From the NCBI GenBank assembly GCA_963204965.1, contig CAUJKA010000490.1, forward strand, positions 1-45,717: DNA of 45,717 bases. Direction: 5' to 3'. A program made the position numbers and the translations under genes. Each line of letters opens with the position of its first letter. Position 1 is the stretch's first letter. The stretch comes from Planctomycetota bacterium (lineage in GTDB: Bacteria; Planctomycetota; Planctomycetia; Pirellulales; Pirellulaceae). Shown here one piece after another: positions 9,501 through 17,900 of the stretch. The notes beneath the pieces were generated by a model. That model made no database searches. It saw only the letters and a list, made by a program, of their open reading frames with translations, and was not told the DNA's origin.

Positions 9501-12500
9501 GTGATGGATCCGTTCGGCGGGGCGGAAGAAGTAAAGTCAGATAAATCAAAGACCTCCAAGTCAGCGACGCAGAAGATTCCAATAAGTTCAGTCGAATCTA
9601 GCAAGACCGACCCGCCGGAGTGGAGCGACTTCCTGAAGGTACTTCCCGAAACCGGTACAGCACTGGTGATGTTCAGCTATGAACCAGAGATCAAAGAGCA
9701 GATGTTGCCGGTGGCCAAAAAGGTTGCTGAAGCCGCTTCGGCGCAGTTGATCGAACTTCCGCAGACCACATGGCGAAAGATTATCGCTCCTCCAGCCACG
9801 CACTTTGTGCTGATGAAAGATCGGCAACTGGTGGGCACTCGCACGGGACTGATGACTGAGGCGAGGCTGCAGGACTTTGTAGCCAAAGCGAAAGACTGGT
9901 TGACGCCGCAGTCCACGGGCATCGACGAAAATTCGCTGGTGCGCATCGACTGCTTCATTAATCCCGGCACCGACAACATTGGCAGTCAGCACGGCGAAGC
10001 TTTTCCGTTCACAACCGCCGTCGTTGCGATACACGGATACCAAACTCTACTACTTGGCCCGGAGGGTATCGCTGAATACATCGAAAAAGGTTACGCCTGC
10101 GTGGCCATCGTTCGCGATGAATATGGGCAACAGAAACAATTGCCACTGGATGTCGTGCTAAAGGGACCAGTGAAGCTGGCGGCTCGCGGCAGTGTTTCTA
10201 AAATGTCGGCGGCTACTGCGAGTATTTCTTTTGGCGATGGTGATTCGAAAGAGATTGCGCTGCCTTTCCTGGATGGCATTTATCCCAAATCCTTTACGGA
10301 AACTCTGGAAGCATATGACGTTGGATCTGCAATCTACCGCATAAGCGGCGCTCATGGCCTAACGCCAGTAAAGCTAGCCGCAGTGAACGATCCTCCCAAA
10401 GTCGATCAACGCGTGTTATCCGGCAGCTTTACTGGTACTCACCAGTCACCTCCGCTTCACGGATTTCGCTCGCCGATTCATTGGCAATCTCAAACGGTGC
10501 CTAAGGTTGGTGGACATATCTACGGCGGAAACATCAACGGCGCTGAGATGCTTGAGGTACTCTGCCCGACTCGTCCTGCTCCCTGCGGCTTTACGTTCAA
10601 CGAGCATGGTCGCCTAGTCGGAATGTACGGTCTTGGCGAGCCATCCGAGAAAGACATGACTCACACCGTCTTCATGCCCGACACGACTCACTCAATCCTG
10701 TTTGCAGCACTAGAAAAGATCGATGCCCCAGGCTTAAAAGCTGCTTTGGCTCAAACGCTTGAAGAATCGAAAACGGCTGCTTCGAACAAGGATGAGAACA
10801 GACCCGCTGCAGTCAATGCAGCCAACGCCAACACGTCGCCGCAACCGTTGACTAATTCGCCAGCAAAGTTCGACACGCCACAAGCGTTGCTCGCTCGCGT
10901 CGATGAGTCCAGTAAGGCTGGTTCGTACGAGGAGTTCCTAGCGTTGTTTTCAGACGAAGGCGTTCGCGACCTCGCAGGATCTATGCTGATGTCGGCTGTG
11001 ATGCAGTCTAGTATGGATGAACTTGCGCGGCAGCAAACGGCTGGTGGACTGAAAGAAATTGATTCGGGTACTTTGGCTATTCGCAAGGTGCTGCAGCGAT
11101 GGCTTCCTCAAAGCGCTACTACAGCACAGCAAGAAGCCCTGGGTAAGGGACTCTCTACAATGATGAGCGCCATTGGCGGTGCTTCGCCAGATCAAGCGGC
11201 TTTGAAAGAGTTCGTGATTTCGATGCGAGAAAGTGTTATGGGAATAAGTGATCACCGCGAGTTCTGCATCGAAATCATGCAAGCCTTCGAGAAGCTGACA
11301 TCAAGTAAATTCATTTACTTCGGCAATGCTGACCATGAAAGTGAATGGCAGATTTCGCAGTTCGGTGATCGCGCCATCGCAACTCTTATCGATGGCTCGC
11401 CGGGAATGGCGACAACGATCACATTGCAGCAGTCCAGCGACACTTGGAGAATCTCAAGCCTGTTCAATGAGCTAGTTATTGAGGCTAAACCCGCCACCAC
11501 ATTACCGAGCTCAACTGCACCCTCCCCGTCCCCGGCGAAGACGGTGACTCGCCGCTACTCCGTCGGCAGCTTTGTAACGGAAAGCTTCTTTACGGGGAAA
11601 GGAAGCTTTGACCTCAAAAAAGAGTACGACAAGTATGAAACCGAGATCGAGCAGTCGTTACAAGATCTAGCCAAGACTGTGACAGCCGCTTGTACTCAGC
11701 CTCCCAAGTTTGTGCAGGTTGTGAGTAGTACTCGCAGCTTGCTGATCGGGCACCACGAGGCTGGCCATGCAGAGATCGCAGAATTCATGCGTGATATTGG
11801 CATCAACAACGAGCAAATTCGCTTGAAAGGGGCTTTTATCGAAATCACGCAAGACGAAGCCAAGTCGCTCGGCATCGACTTGGCTCAACATGTGCTCTCA
11901 GTCGAAGAGTCTAAGAAGCTGAATGATTTTGCGATTGGAGATGTTGCCAAGCGCAGAAAATCCGAGAACAAGGCGAAGCGAGGTTACAGTTACATTGACT
12001 TTGTAGCCATGAATGAATCGATTTATTCAGGGACGCGGATGCCAATTAAGCACGTCGGAGCACCAATTTCATTAACGATTGCAGCCCGGATCTCGCCGGC
12101 TACCAGACAGATTCAGATCCGTTTGGATATGCCATTCGGAGACGAGAATGAACATGGTTTCGCGTCTCAATTTCAAATACTGACCGACGGACAGTCGGTA
12201 CTCTTTGAGATTTTTGACAATTCCTATTGGCTTGTAACGGCCGACATCGTCCCCGAATCAGCGGGGTCATTAAGTGGCCCTGCTATCGAAAATGGCACCC
12301 ATACGACTTCAACTTCCGAGCCAAAGTACTCCGGTCATTCGCTATCGTGGTGGCTTGATAGCTACTGGGACAATGCAATGGCGAGTCCGAAAACAGCGGA
12401 GAATATTGCGCAGGAATACGTTGCTTCCGAAGCAATACGCAAACTTCGCGAAAAGCCGGAATGCAAAGCCGTTATGGAGACCGCGTTAGCGAAGTGGTTT

Positions 12501-13958
12501 GCGTCTGTGGAACATGAGGTAAATGAGGTTCAGATCACTCGCGCCGCCAAATGCTTCGTAACTGCTGCAGGGCCAGAGTACCAAGAAACTGCCGTTAACT
12601 TTCTGTTCAAGATCTGGAAACGCATGCCGCTGCTGACTCACGAGCAGCTAGTTGAGGCGGCCGATGATGCCTCGGAACTTAATCAGTTGTTGTCGCAATT
12701 AATGCTCAATGATCAACTGGCCATCCAGTTTGCAGATCGGCTTACGAATGGAAACTCAGCGGAACGCTCGCTTGTCGTTTACGGACTGCTTTCACTGATG
12801 GGACGCTTCGGCATCGAAACAAACAAGGATCTGACAGAACTCGAGAACTGGCTTCGTAAACATGCTGAACGACTTGCCCCTGCAATTGAGGCAGCCAGCA
12901 AAGACGAGAATGAACACATTCGCTTCACCGCGCTAATTCAACTGGCGACACTGATTCATGCAACAAAGCTTGACCCTGAATCCTTGCGGCTACCTACAAT
13001 CCTGTTGACCGCTGCCTCGGACGCGTCGCCAAACGTTCGATGTATCGCAATCGATCTGCTCACATCCGACGAGTTTGCTCCTGCCATCAAGTCGCAGAAC
13101 GCCCAAATTGCTTCTATGCTGATTTCTGCGATGGAGTCCGACTCGTCCATCAATGTTCGCTATTCAGCTCTAAACGCACTAATGCATATGAATGTCGAAG
13201 CCGAGTTGGTACACAAGTCTCTGATGGAATGGGCGAAGTCGGACGAGCATGAAAAAGTAAAGTATGCCCTCGACCTGACTCTTCGCAACTATCAAGCTGG
13301 CGACCGACCGCAATCGATCGATGAGCTGGTTGAATTGCTTTCCGATCCCGAGTGGGGTACGAAGGTCGAAGTCAACTACAATAATTGGAGTACCCATCAT
13401 CGTTGGGCGCGGCAGTACGCGATTGCGATTCTCGGCGAGTATTCCGCACATGCTTATCGCGCGATCCCAACGCTCGAATCCGAGCTAGCTCGCAACAACA
13501 AGGATACGCTTTCATTTGCCACCCAAGCTCTAGATAGGGTGCGCGGCTATTGCCCAGACCTTCCGATTGATAAGCTCCAAGGCGAGTGGGTGTTTGTCTC
13601 GATTGAAAAAACAGAGGGCTCCGCGCCCTTCTTCGATTTTCAAGCGTCTTCAGATCAACAGCCCGCTTCCGTGATTACGATCAGTGGAACACAGTTAAAG
13701 TTGGGCGATCGTGTCCTGGCGGAGCTTTCCCATTATCGATCGGGCAGTCGTCAGGGTATGCAATTGCTGCTCGACGCCGATGGCAAGAAGCTGCATTGCA
13801 ACGGATGGCATAGCTTCAACCCGGAGTTTCAATTGAGCTCGGGCAGCAGACCGGAATGGGTGAAGCTAGAAGTCCGTGAGTTGCTCAATGATTCGAATGC
13901 GACGGAAAAATCGAAGCAAGTCTACGAGTTTCGTCCGCTGAAAAGTGAGGCACGTTAG
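6582..13958 (+). CDS. giant secreted mosaic protein (secretin-like pieces, LQGxW domains, thioredoxin-like, HEAT-like)
   Basis: The ATG at 6582 is chosen over 6543 because GGAG (6570-6573) sits 8 nt upstream and a signal peptide follows directly; 2458 residues. Parts in order (approximate): secretin N-domain/NolW-like 56-120; coiled coil 157-243; LQGTW domain 281-397; LpoB/CsgG-like fold 437-563; second domain of that type (IQGKW) 602-732; module A 743-973; thioredoxin-like segment without CxxC 1013-1108; a region resembling trypsin-like proteases without the GxSGGP serine motif 1117-1383; module B (related to A) 1427-1640; secretin-core-like segment 1653-1893; HEAT-like helices 1913-2320; a third LQGEW domain to the end. 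No intact active site is seen. Probably periplasmic and scaffold- or sensor-like. It follows the kinase gene by 142 bp. Domain names other than signal peptide, LQGxW and HEAT are tentative. Confidence 0.85.
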   Translation: MYPHRRIRLASLRIFLIMWPFCSGTIVTGQSPEIRPPAPIPTPYYANPQVNVPSIRKFTFKHAKAADVLKILQQLAGQTDHIGLKIAVDERTNSLVFQPDDDRQTREFEETCALLDTETPSSSVSTNGVSIAVPALGPKPLTFDFSIGIASDNSIETLKKRYNELEQQTHQLADKLKQSTALSESDRRELQAAVRQSFEARQAMQRAELADLAQRMKSMQQSIDMRDKLADKVVQRRVEDLLNPDLKWDMTRTSTESTRSIAKEDSIGPSKITSSQDMQTALQGTWTVRVFQTEYQGDDRVSQVVIRGDLLLLHTIVNGKVLGVSPWKLVWPNAEKPYEIGAIWDPNTNTESEPFMPGRIAYDGKSFQLAFGEENPTAICPGEKTTYIDCVRANNEDRSTAAQAITPTSSQSTERAEPDASRQPISRAIREIINQLTLGDDSKPPIGIVLTEIDSNPKEQLADFKEEIQEQVVSELKTFGHLIVASRRVAEATLSSLQLKTKDLLLPKFQAQFFEALEKEDQAPQSILLTKLIRDDSTSYLLTFELIDRSGRVYKSSAKVSKTNPENSNALAKSSFLPPSIPPTPISAPYDSGRRPETIIMERIQGKWIAESLLSAGKDSLSDYSEPFGVWITGNEMRFKVGEQDLNGPIPILLTGPKGSHRSLESADQPLPMDFVMDPNGEQVAMHGIIASDGLTLSICFADGDESKKNGFRPTSFVPGSKVTVIKCRRAPTSTANKPGAADLATPQATLDYLHRYSLAHPDGFPAECYTDEAILELSGMMLQNLSAMSAISQIALQTGGVIGENNGVPVVSSASPAFHIQVEAMLKEQMLPTPPESANKAFETLATLTFGSKSSNAASLVLADRQLIRLAAGVLKSPREFLPAASKLLETLGETDLDVTKSKEADRTQPKADIAINGDEATATLLSSGNDSSLSPLSAPRITKLRRIDGRWLISEILSDEEIAQMQSSYSSVMDPFGGAEEVKSDKSKTSKSATQKIPISSVESSKTDPPEWSDFLKVLPETGTALVMFSYEPEIKEQMLPVAKKVAEAASAQLIELPQTTWRKIIAPPATHFVLMKDRQLVGTRTGLMTEARLQDFVAKAKDWLTPQSTGIDENSLVRIDCFINPGTDNIGSQHGEAFPFTTAVVAIHGYQTLLLGPEGIAEYIEKGYACVAIVRDEYGQQKQLPLDVVLKGPVKLAARGSVSKMSAATASISFGDGDSKEIALPFLDGIYPKSFTETLEAYDVGSAIYRISGAHGLTPVKLAAVNDPPKVDQRVLSGSFTGTHQSPPLHGFRSPIHWQSQTVPKVGGHIYGGNINGAEMLEVLCPTRPAPCGFTFNEHGRLVGMYGLGEPSEKDMTHTVFMPDTTHSILFAALEKIDAPGLKAALAQTLEESKTAASNKDENRPAAVNAANANTSPQPLTNSPAKFDTPQALLARVDESSKAGSYEEFLALFSDEGVRDLAGSMLMSAVMQSSMDELARQQTAGGLKEIDSGTLAIRKVLQRWLPQSATTAQQEALGKGLSTMMSAIGGASPDQAALKEFVISMRESVMGISDHREFCIEIMQAFEKLTSSKFIYFGNADHESEWQISQFGDRAIATLIDGSPGMATTITLQQSSDTWRISSLFNELVIEAKPATTLPSSTAPSPSPAKTVTRRYSVGSFVTESFFTGKGSFDLKKEYDKYETEIEQSLQDLAKTVTAACTQPPKFVQVVSSTRSLLIGHHEAGHAEIAEFMRDIGINNEQIRLKGAFIEITQDEAKSLGIDLAQHVLSVEESKKLNDFAIGDVAKRRKSENKAKRGYSYIDFVAMNESIYSGTRMPIKHVGAPISLTIAARISPATRQIQIRLDMPFGDENEHGFASQFQILTDGQSVLFEIFDNSYWLVTADIVPESAGSLSGPAIENGTHTTSTSEPKYSGHSLSWWLDSYWDNAMASPKTAENIAQEYVASEAIRKLREKPECKAVMETALAKWFASVEHEVNEVQITRAAKCFVTAAGPEYQETAVNFLFKIWKRMPLLTHEQLVEAADDASELNQLLSQLMLNDQLAIQFADRLTNGNSAERSLVVYGLLSLMGRFGIETNKDLTELENWLRKHAERLAPAIEAASKDENEHIRFTALIQLATLIHATKLDPESLRLPTILLTAASDASPNVRCIAIDLLTSDEFAPAIKSQNAQIASMLISAMESDSSINVRYSALNALMHMNVEAELVHKSLMEWAKSDEHEKVKYALDLTLRNYQAGDRPQSIDELVELLSDPEWGTKVEVNYNNWSTHHRWARQYAIAILGEYSAHAYRAIPTLESELARNNKDTLSFATQALDRVRGYCPDLPIDKLQGEWVFVSIEKTEGSAPFFDFQASSDQQPASVITISGTQLKLGDRVLAELSHYRSGSRQGMQLLLDADGKKLHCNGWHSFNPEFQLSSGSRPEWVKLEVRELLNDSNATEKSKQVYEFRPLKSEAR

Positions 13959-13988
13959 CCCGAAGCTTCCACGTCGGCTCCCTGAACC

Positions 13989-14007
13989 AAGCCCGAAGGG
14001 ATGACAC
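13989..14007 (+). repeat. diverged copy of the AGCCCGAAGGGCTGACACA repeat
   Basis: AAGCCCGAAGGGATGACAC matches the two copies at 6451 and 6521 except at the stem end, so the large gene is bracketed by this element. The rest of the 208-bp gap (13959-14166) shows no gene; it contains the ribosome binding site GGAG at 14155-14158 for the next gene. Confidence 0.6.
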
Positions 14008-14166
14008 CGCTGTTGGGCGTAATGATTCGAAGCCAACAATGAAATGGCGGGGAGATCATCGCATCAATTTCAGCGGCCAACGTCGGGATCTTGCCAAGCA
14101 AGTCAAGCAAGTTCCACAACAAGCTCTTATACTACCATGCATCACTTTCACATAGGAGTAAAGCGG

Positions 14167-16767
14167 ATGCATTCAGTCTTATGCCTTGTTGCGATCACCT
14201 TGTTGCAAGTCGCTGAACCGGCCAAAGCCAGTGGACCGCAGGCTGAGCCACAGAAACGCAATTCGCCGAATGATTGGATCGCATTCCACTCGCGTGAAAA
14301 CAGGAACGATGGACCACAACTCCACGTTGAATTCGACGATGGATCTACGCAGGTGATTTCACCCCAAGCAGATGCAACGATCATCGGCTATCTGGCCAAT
14401 GGGATGTACGGTAGCATGCCGCGTGTTACGATAAGCCTCGCCGATACCAATCGTATCTTGTTTCGATTCCCGGCAATGCAAGGAAGAGTACGCAAAGCCG
14501 AGTTATCTCTCAAGTTCTTGCCAATAGGTTCACCTGGCCAATCCAAATCGCTGCCGATCGAACCGTTCGATGTCGCCATCTACGAGTTGAGTGCCGAGTG
14601 GAATGAATCGAAAGTTACCTGGGATAATCAACCAGCGATGAATACGCAAGTAAAGGTTCTGGGCATTGTCGATCCAGGTAATAACACAGTCAAACTCGAC
14701 GTTACAGAACTAGCTCGACGACTTGCCGACCCAAGCCTGAAGAACCATGGCTGGATATTGAGGGTTGCTAAACAGTTGCAGCCAGGCGCACTTCCTCCAC
14801 AATCGCTTCCTCCCGGTTCAGGCAATAAACTGGAACAGGAAGTTCTGGATCTTATTCCCTGGGCAACTTCAGTGGATGAAGCCTTTCGAAAGGCAAGCGA
14901 TGAAAACAAACTTGTCCTGGCTGTAGTGCGAGCTGATTACGGCAGTAATCAAGTCTCGAACTTCAACGAGCAAATGTTAATCTTGAGCGCGCTATCCGAA
15001 CCGGATGTTCGTAGACGAATTCTCAGTCGGTTTATTCCCGTACGAGTTGGCTATAACCCGATGAGCTTTCTTCGAGGCGTTGCAGTCGAGCCTCGCGGAG
15101 AATTTGCCAAACTTGGAATTGCGACGCGGCAAGTGAAAGCACCTGCGATGGTGATTTTCGAAGCAAACCGAAACTTAGTTGCTGTGCAGCAGTCGATTGG
15201 CACGTTCGATCGAGACTTGACCCTACGGTTTCTTGATCAAGCTTCTGCTAAAGCTGCTAAGCCAGACTCACTTCCCCGTGATCCTTGGAAGCTATTGGAA
15301 GCGGGGTATCTTGTCGAGGCAGAATTAGCCTTCGGTGAAATGACGACTCCGACTGGAAAGTTGGGGCTAGCCAAAGTGGCTTCGTTGCGAGGCGAGCATC
15401 AAGCTGCACTCGATTTGGCTCGACCACTGGCTGATTCCGATGGTGAGCATCGTTATGAATCAAGCTACGTCGCGGGACTTTCACTTACGCGGTTAGGCAA
15501 ATTTGCCGAAGCTAAACCATACTTGAACGTGGCCTTCGATTCGAAAGCAGAGATTGCTTCCGACTCGGCATATCTGCTGGGTTGTTTGATCGCCAGGAAT
15601 AGCACTGAAAAGGCAGATGAGTTTTGGGAGTCGATCAGCGGCAAATACCCGCGCAGTGTAGCCGACACTCGAGCTAAAGCTCGTCGAGCTTGGCCAACCG
15701 CGATTGACCAATGTGAGTCGCTGCTAAGTTTTAAGATACCTGAGCAAATAAACTCTTCGGAGCAAGATTTAAGAACTGAAACAGAGCAAGCCGTCCAACG
15801 CGGAGTGGAATTCTTGTTGCGGAGTCAGCAGGCCAACGGCTCGTGGTCGACGACAACTCAAGCAGAAACCTATCGCGTGGCCATCACGTCACTTTCAGCT
15901 CGTTCGCTCCACAAATGGGCCGCGCACCTCGAGCCCCCTTACGCAGAAAATGCTCGCACCGCCAGCGAACGTGCGACGCATTGGCTGAATCAAGAGATCG
16001 GTAAAGTTAATCCAACTCGATTCAATTCGTTCGGTGCGGCTTACTTGCTGGACTACTTCATCGACCTTGAGGAATCGAAATCGGCAGTCAAAGGAGATGT
16101 GTCAGGAGCGGTCCGGCTGTTACTGGCTGGCCAGCTTCCCAACGGTTCATGGAGTTACGATTTAAATTTCGGCAAGAACTGGCGCGGCGGGTTTGGTGGT
16201 TGGCCCGAGACCGATCGCGGCCGAGCTCACAGTGTGAACACAGGTCAGGCCTTGCTCGCGCTTGCACGTGCCCAGCGGAATGGGTTCGAAGTCGATAAGG
16301 ACCTAATCAAGAAAGGAATCGAAGCGATGTTAGCGATGCGCGAAGCTCCAGCCGTCTACACCTACACTTATCCTGTGCCTAAGAGCTTCCATCAAAAGCC
16401 CGAGTACTCGATTGGCCGAGCTCCACTGTGCGAACTCGCCCTGCGCAAATTGGACGCAAATGAAAGTCCTGATCTAGATCTCGCCATTAGTCTCTTCATG
16501 AAGCATCGCCACGAACTTCGAGCGCCAGTCAAGCTGACCGAAAGCTGGTCATCCAAAGTCGGTTCCTCTAGTTATTTCTACTTCTACGCTTACGATAACG
16601 CCGCTCGAGCCATTGCCGACTCTGGAATGGATCGAAGTCGATTGACTGAGCTCAGTAGCGATATTCTGCAGGTAGTTGAACTTGACGGTAGCTGGGTGGA
16701 CTTCGAAGCGATAGGAAAAAACTATGGTACTGCCATGGCGTTACATGTGCTCTATTTAGCAAGGTAA
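14167..16767 (+). CDS. secreted DNRLRE / thioredoxin-like / terpenoid-cyclase-fold protein
   Basis: The ATG at 14167 is preceded by GGAG with 8 nt spacing and followed by a clear signal peptide; the longer frame from 14044 has neither. 866 residues. Residues about 82-205 look like a DNRLRE-type beta domain (ILFRFPA, AEWNESKVTWDNQPA). Residues about 235-370 resemble a thioredoxin fold without a CxxC (VDEAFRKASDENKLVLAVV). About 380-530 are TPR-like helices. About 539-866 form an alpha-alpha barrel of the squalene-cyclase/prenyltransferase-beta type with repeated GSW motifs (SQQANGSWS, GQLPNGSWSY, ELDGSW). No DxDD acid motif is visible, so cyclase activity is unlikely; such folds in planctomycetes occur in secreted proteins of unknown role. 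Confidence 0.85.
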   Translation: MHSVLCLVAITLLQVAEPAKASGPQAEPQKRNSPNDWIAFHSRENRNDGPQLHVEFDDGSTQVISPQADATIIGYLANGMYGSMPRVTISLADTNRILFRFPAMQGRVRKAELSLKFLPIGSPGQSKSLPIEPFDVAIYELSAEWNESKVTWDNQPAMNTQVKVLGIVDPGNNTVKLDVTELARRLADPSLKNHGWILRVAKQLQPGALPPQSLPPGSGNKLEQEVLDLIPWATSVDEAFRKASDENKLVLAVVRADYGSNQVSNFNEQMLILSALSEPDVRRRILSRFIPVRVGYNPMSFLRGVAVEPRGEFAKLGIATRQVKAPAMVIFEANRNLVAVQQSIGTFDRDLTLRFLDQASAKAAKPDSLPRDPWKLLEAGYLVEAELAFGEMTTPTGKLGLAKVASLRGEHQAALDLARPLADSDGEHRYESSYVAGLSLTRLGKFAEAKPYLNVAFDSKAEIASDSAYLLGCLIARNSTEKADEFWESISGKYPRSVADTRAKARRAWPTAIDQCESLLSFKIPEQINSSEQDLRTETEQAVQRGVEFLLRSQQANGSWSTTTQAETYRVAITSLSARSLHKWAAHLEPPYAENARTASERATHWLNQEIGKVNPTRFNSFGAAYLLDYFIDLEESKSAVKGDVSGAVRLLLAGQLPNGSWSYDLNFGKNWRGGFGGWPETDRGRAHSVNTGQALLALARAQRNGFEVDKDLIKKGIEAMLAMREAPAVYTYTYPVPKSFHQKPEYSIGRAPLCELALRKLDANESPDLDLAISLFMKHRHELRAPVKLTESWSSKVGSSSYFYFYAYDNAARAIADSGMDRSRLTELSSDILQVVELDGSWVDFEAIGKNYGTAMALHVLYLAR

Positions 16768-16845
16768 TATGCTTGGGCTGGTGAAGCTCACGCTCCGCTG
16801 GACGAGCAACTGGAAGAAGCCATCAAGTTGTTGATTGAAGAGTAG
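16768..16845 (+). other. in-frame coding-like tail after the stop of the preceding gene
   Basis: After the TAA at 16765-16767 the same frame continues for 25 sense codons (YAWAGEAHAPLDEQLEEAIK and onward) to a TAG at 16843-16845. The acidic helical character looks like protein sequence, so this may be the ancestral C-terminus cut off by a point mutation, or a chance extension. Confidence 0.3.
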
Positions 16846-16882
16846 AACGACCGACCCATCCTAGCGAGGAGTTTTGGCCTAG

Positions 16883-17227
16883 ATGATTAAGGATCTTGTG
16901 CAGATAGAAGATTTTGAAAAGCTGGAGATCCGAGTTGGTCGAGTTGTGGATATTCAACGCTTTCCTGAAGGCAGATACTCAACGCACATCTTGATGATCG
17001 ATTTTGGCGAAGAATTGGGCATCAAGAAGTCGTTAGCAAAACTGGCTCCTAACTACGATGGTCCCGAACTGTTGGGGTCGCTGGTTCTCGCCGTAGTCAA
17101 CTTTCCCACTCGGCAGATTGGCAAGCACCTCTCGCAAGTTTTGACACTCGGCGTGCCCGACAAAGATGGAAACGTCGTACTTCTCAGGCCAGATAACGAT
17201 GTGGGGCTTGGCAGCAGAGTCTTTTAA
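16883..17227 (+). CDS. CsaA/Trbp111-like tRNA-binding domain protein
   Basis: 114 residues, the full length of the stand-alone EMAP/Trbp111 OB-fold family. Visible family motifs: FEKLEIRVGRVVDIQRFPEG near the N-terminus, IDFGEELGIKKS, LAVVNFPTRQIG, LTLGVPDKDGNVVLL, and a C-terminal GSRVF. Relatives dimerise and bind structured RNA such as tRNA; CsaA of Bacillus is described as an export chaperone. A GAGGAG at 16866-16871 lies 11 nt from the ATG, a rather long spacing. It is the only clear housekeeping-type gene in the window and appears unconnected with its neighbours. Confidence 0.88.
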   Translation: MIKDLVQIEDFEKLEIRVGRVVDIQRFPEGRYSTHILMIDFGEELGIKKSLAKLAPNYDGPELLGSLVLAVVNFPTRQIGKHLSQVLTLGVPDKDGNVVLLRPDNDVGLGSRVF

Positions 17228-17396
17228 CTAAGCATTAGCGTCTCAAGACCGAGCAACTGCATCACTGCAGACTCGACAGTTGCCAAGTCGCGATAGTGTT
17301 ATCACACCAGTTGGTCGCCAAGTTTCGACCTCACTCTGTGATTATTCGGCAAGTTGGTGATCGCGCGAGCATTCCAATTTCTGATCCAGAATTTAC

Positions 17397-17439
17397 TTGA
17401 CACGCTCCGTTTACTCATGTAAAACTACTTGAGTAAACG
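17397..17439 (+). promoter_or_regulatory. promoter overlapped by a 32-bp dyad operator for the BlaI-type regulator
   Basis: A -35 TTGACA (17397-17402) and a weak -10 TAAAAC (17420-17425, 17-bp spacer) are overlaid by a dyad: CGTTTACTCATGTAAA (17408-17423) against the reverse complement of 17424-17439, with 13 of 16 positions matching and the outer 10 bp perfect. It lies 14 bp before the BlaI start codon, as expected for autorepression. The ribosome binding site AGGAG follows at 17442-17446. The rest of the 226-bp gap (17228-17453) shows nothing I can name. Confidence 0.7.
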
Positions 17440-17453
17440 ACAGGAGATTTGCT

Positions 17454-17831
17454 ATGACTGAAGCCAAAATGGGGCAAGTGCAACTGAAAATCATGCAGTT
17501 GTTATGGAAGCTCGGCCGCGCGACGGCCAGAGATTTGACGGATGAACTGAACAAGACCGAGAGCATCGCTCACAGCACTGTGCAAACGCTCTTGCGGCAG
17601 CTAGAGACCAAGGGTTCCGTGAATCATGAACAAGATGGTCGCACCTTCTACTTCTTTCCCGTCGTCAAAGAAGAAAAGGTCAAGAAGTCGGCTGCTCGCG
17701 AGCTGATCGAAAATGTCTTCGAAGGCAGTGTGGGCGGCTTGGTTTCCTATTTGCTTGAGAACGAAAAGGTTTCGGCGGACGAGTTGGCTGAAATTCGCAA
17801 ACTGTTGGATAAAAAACGCAAGGCACAATAA
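17454..17831 (+). CDS. BlaI/MecI/CopY-family transcriptional repressor
   Basis: 125 residues, typical for the family. An N-terminal winged helix (residues about 8-75) carries the family pattern: MQLLWKLGRATARDLTDEL, HSTVQTLLRQLETKGSV, DGRTFYFFPVV. A C-terminal dimerisation helix bundle follows, with a lysine-rich end. In this family the repressor dimer is inactivated when a membrane M56 protease is triggered; the M56 gene begins 69 bp downstream. AGGAG at 17442 gives 7 nt spacing to the ATG. The dyad just upstream is the likely autoregulatory operator. Confidence 0.93.
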   Translation: MTEAKMGQVQLKIMQLLWKLGRATARDLTDELNKTESIAHSTVQTLLRQLETKGSVNHEQDGRTFYFFPVVKEEKVKKSAARELIENVFEGSVGGLVSYLLENEKVSADELAEIRKLLDKKRKAQ

Positions 17832-17900
17832 TCCTAAATCTGTGCCGAGCTCAATGACAATTGGCAATCCGAATTCAAAACGGTGAAGGTTGAGGTAAAC

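Noticed and set aside
17228..17396. Possible small RNA gene or gene in the gap before BlaI
   Set aside because: No stable hairpin with T-run, no promoter pair and no frame with start signals could be seen.
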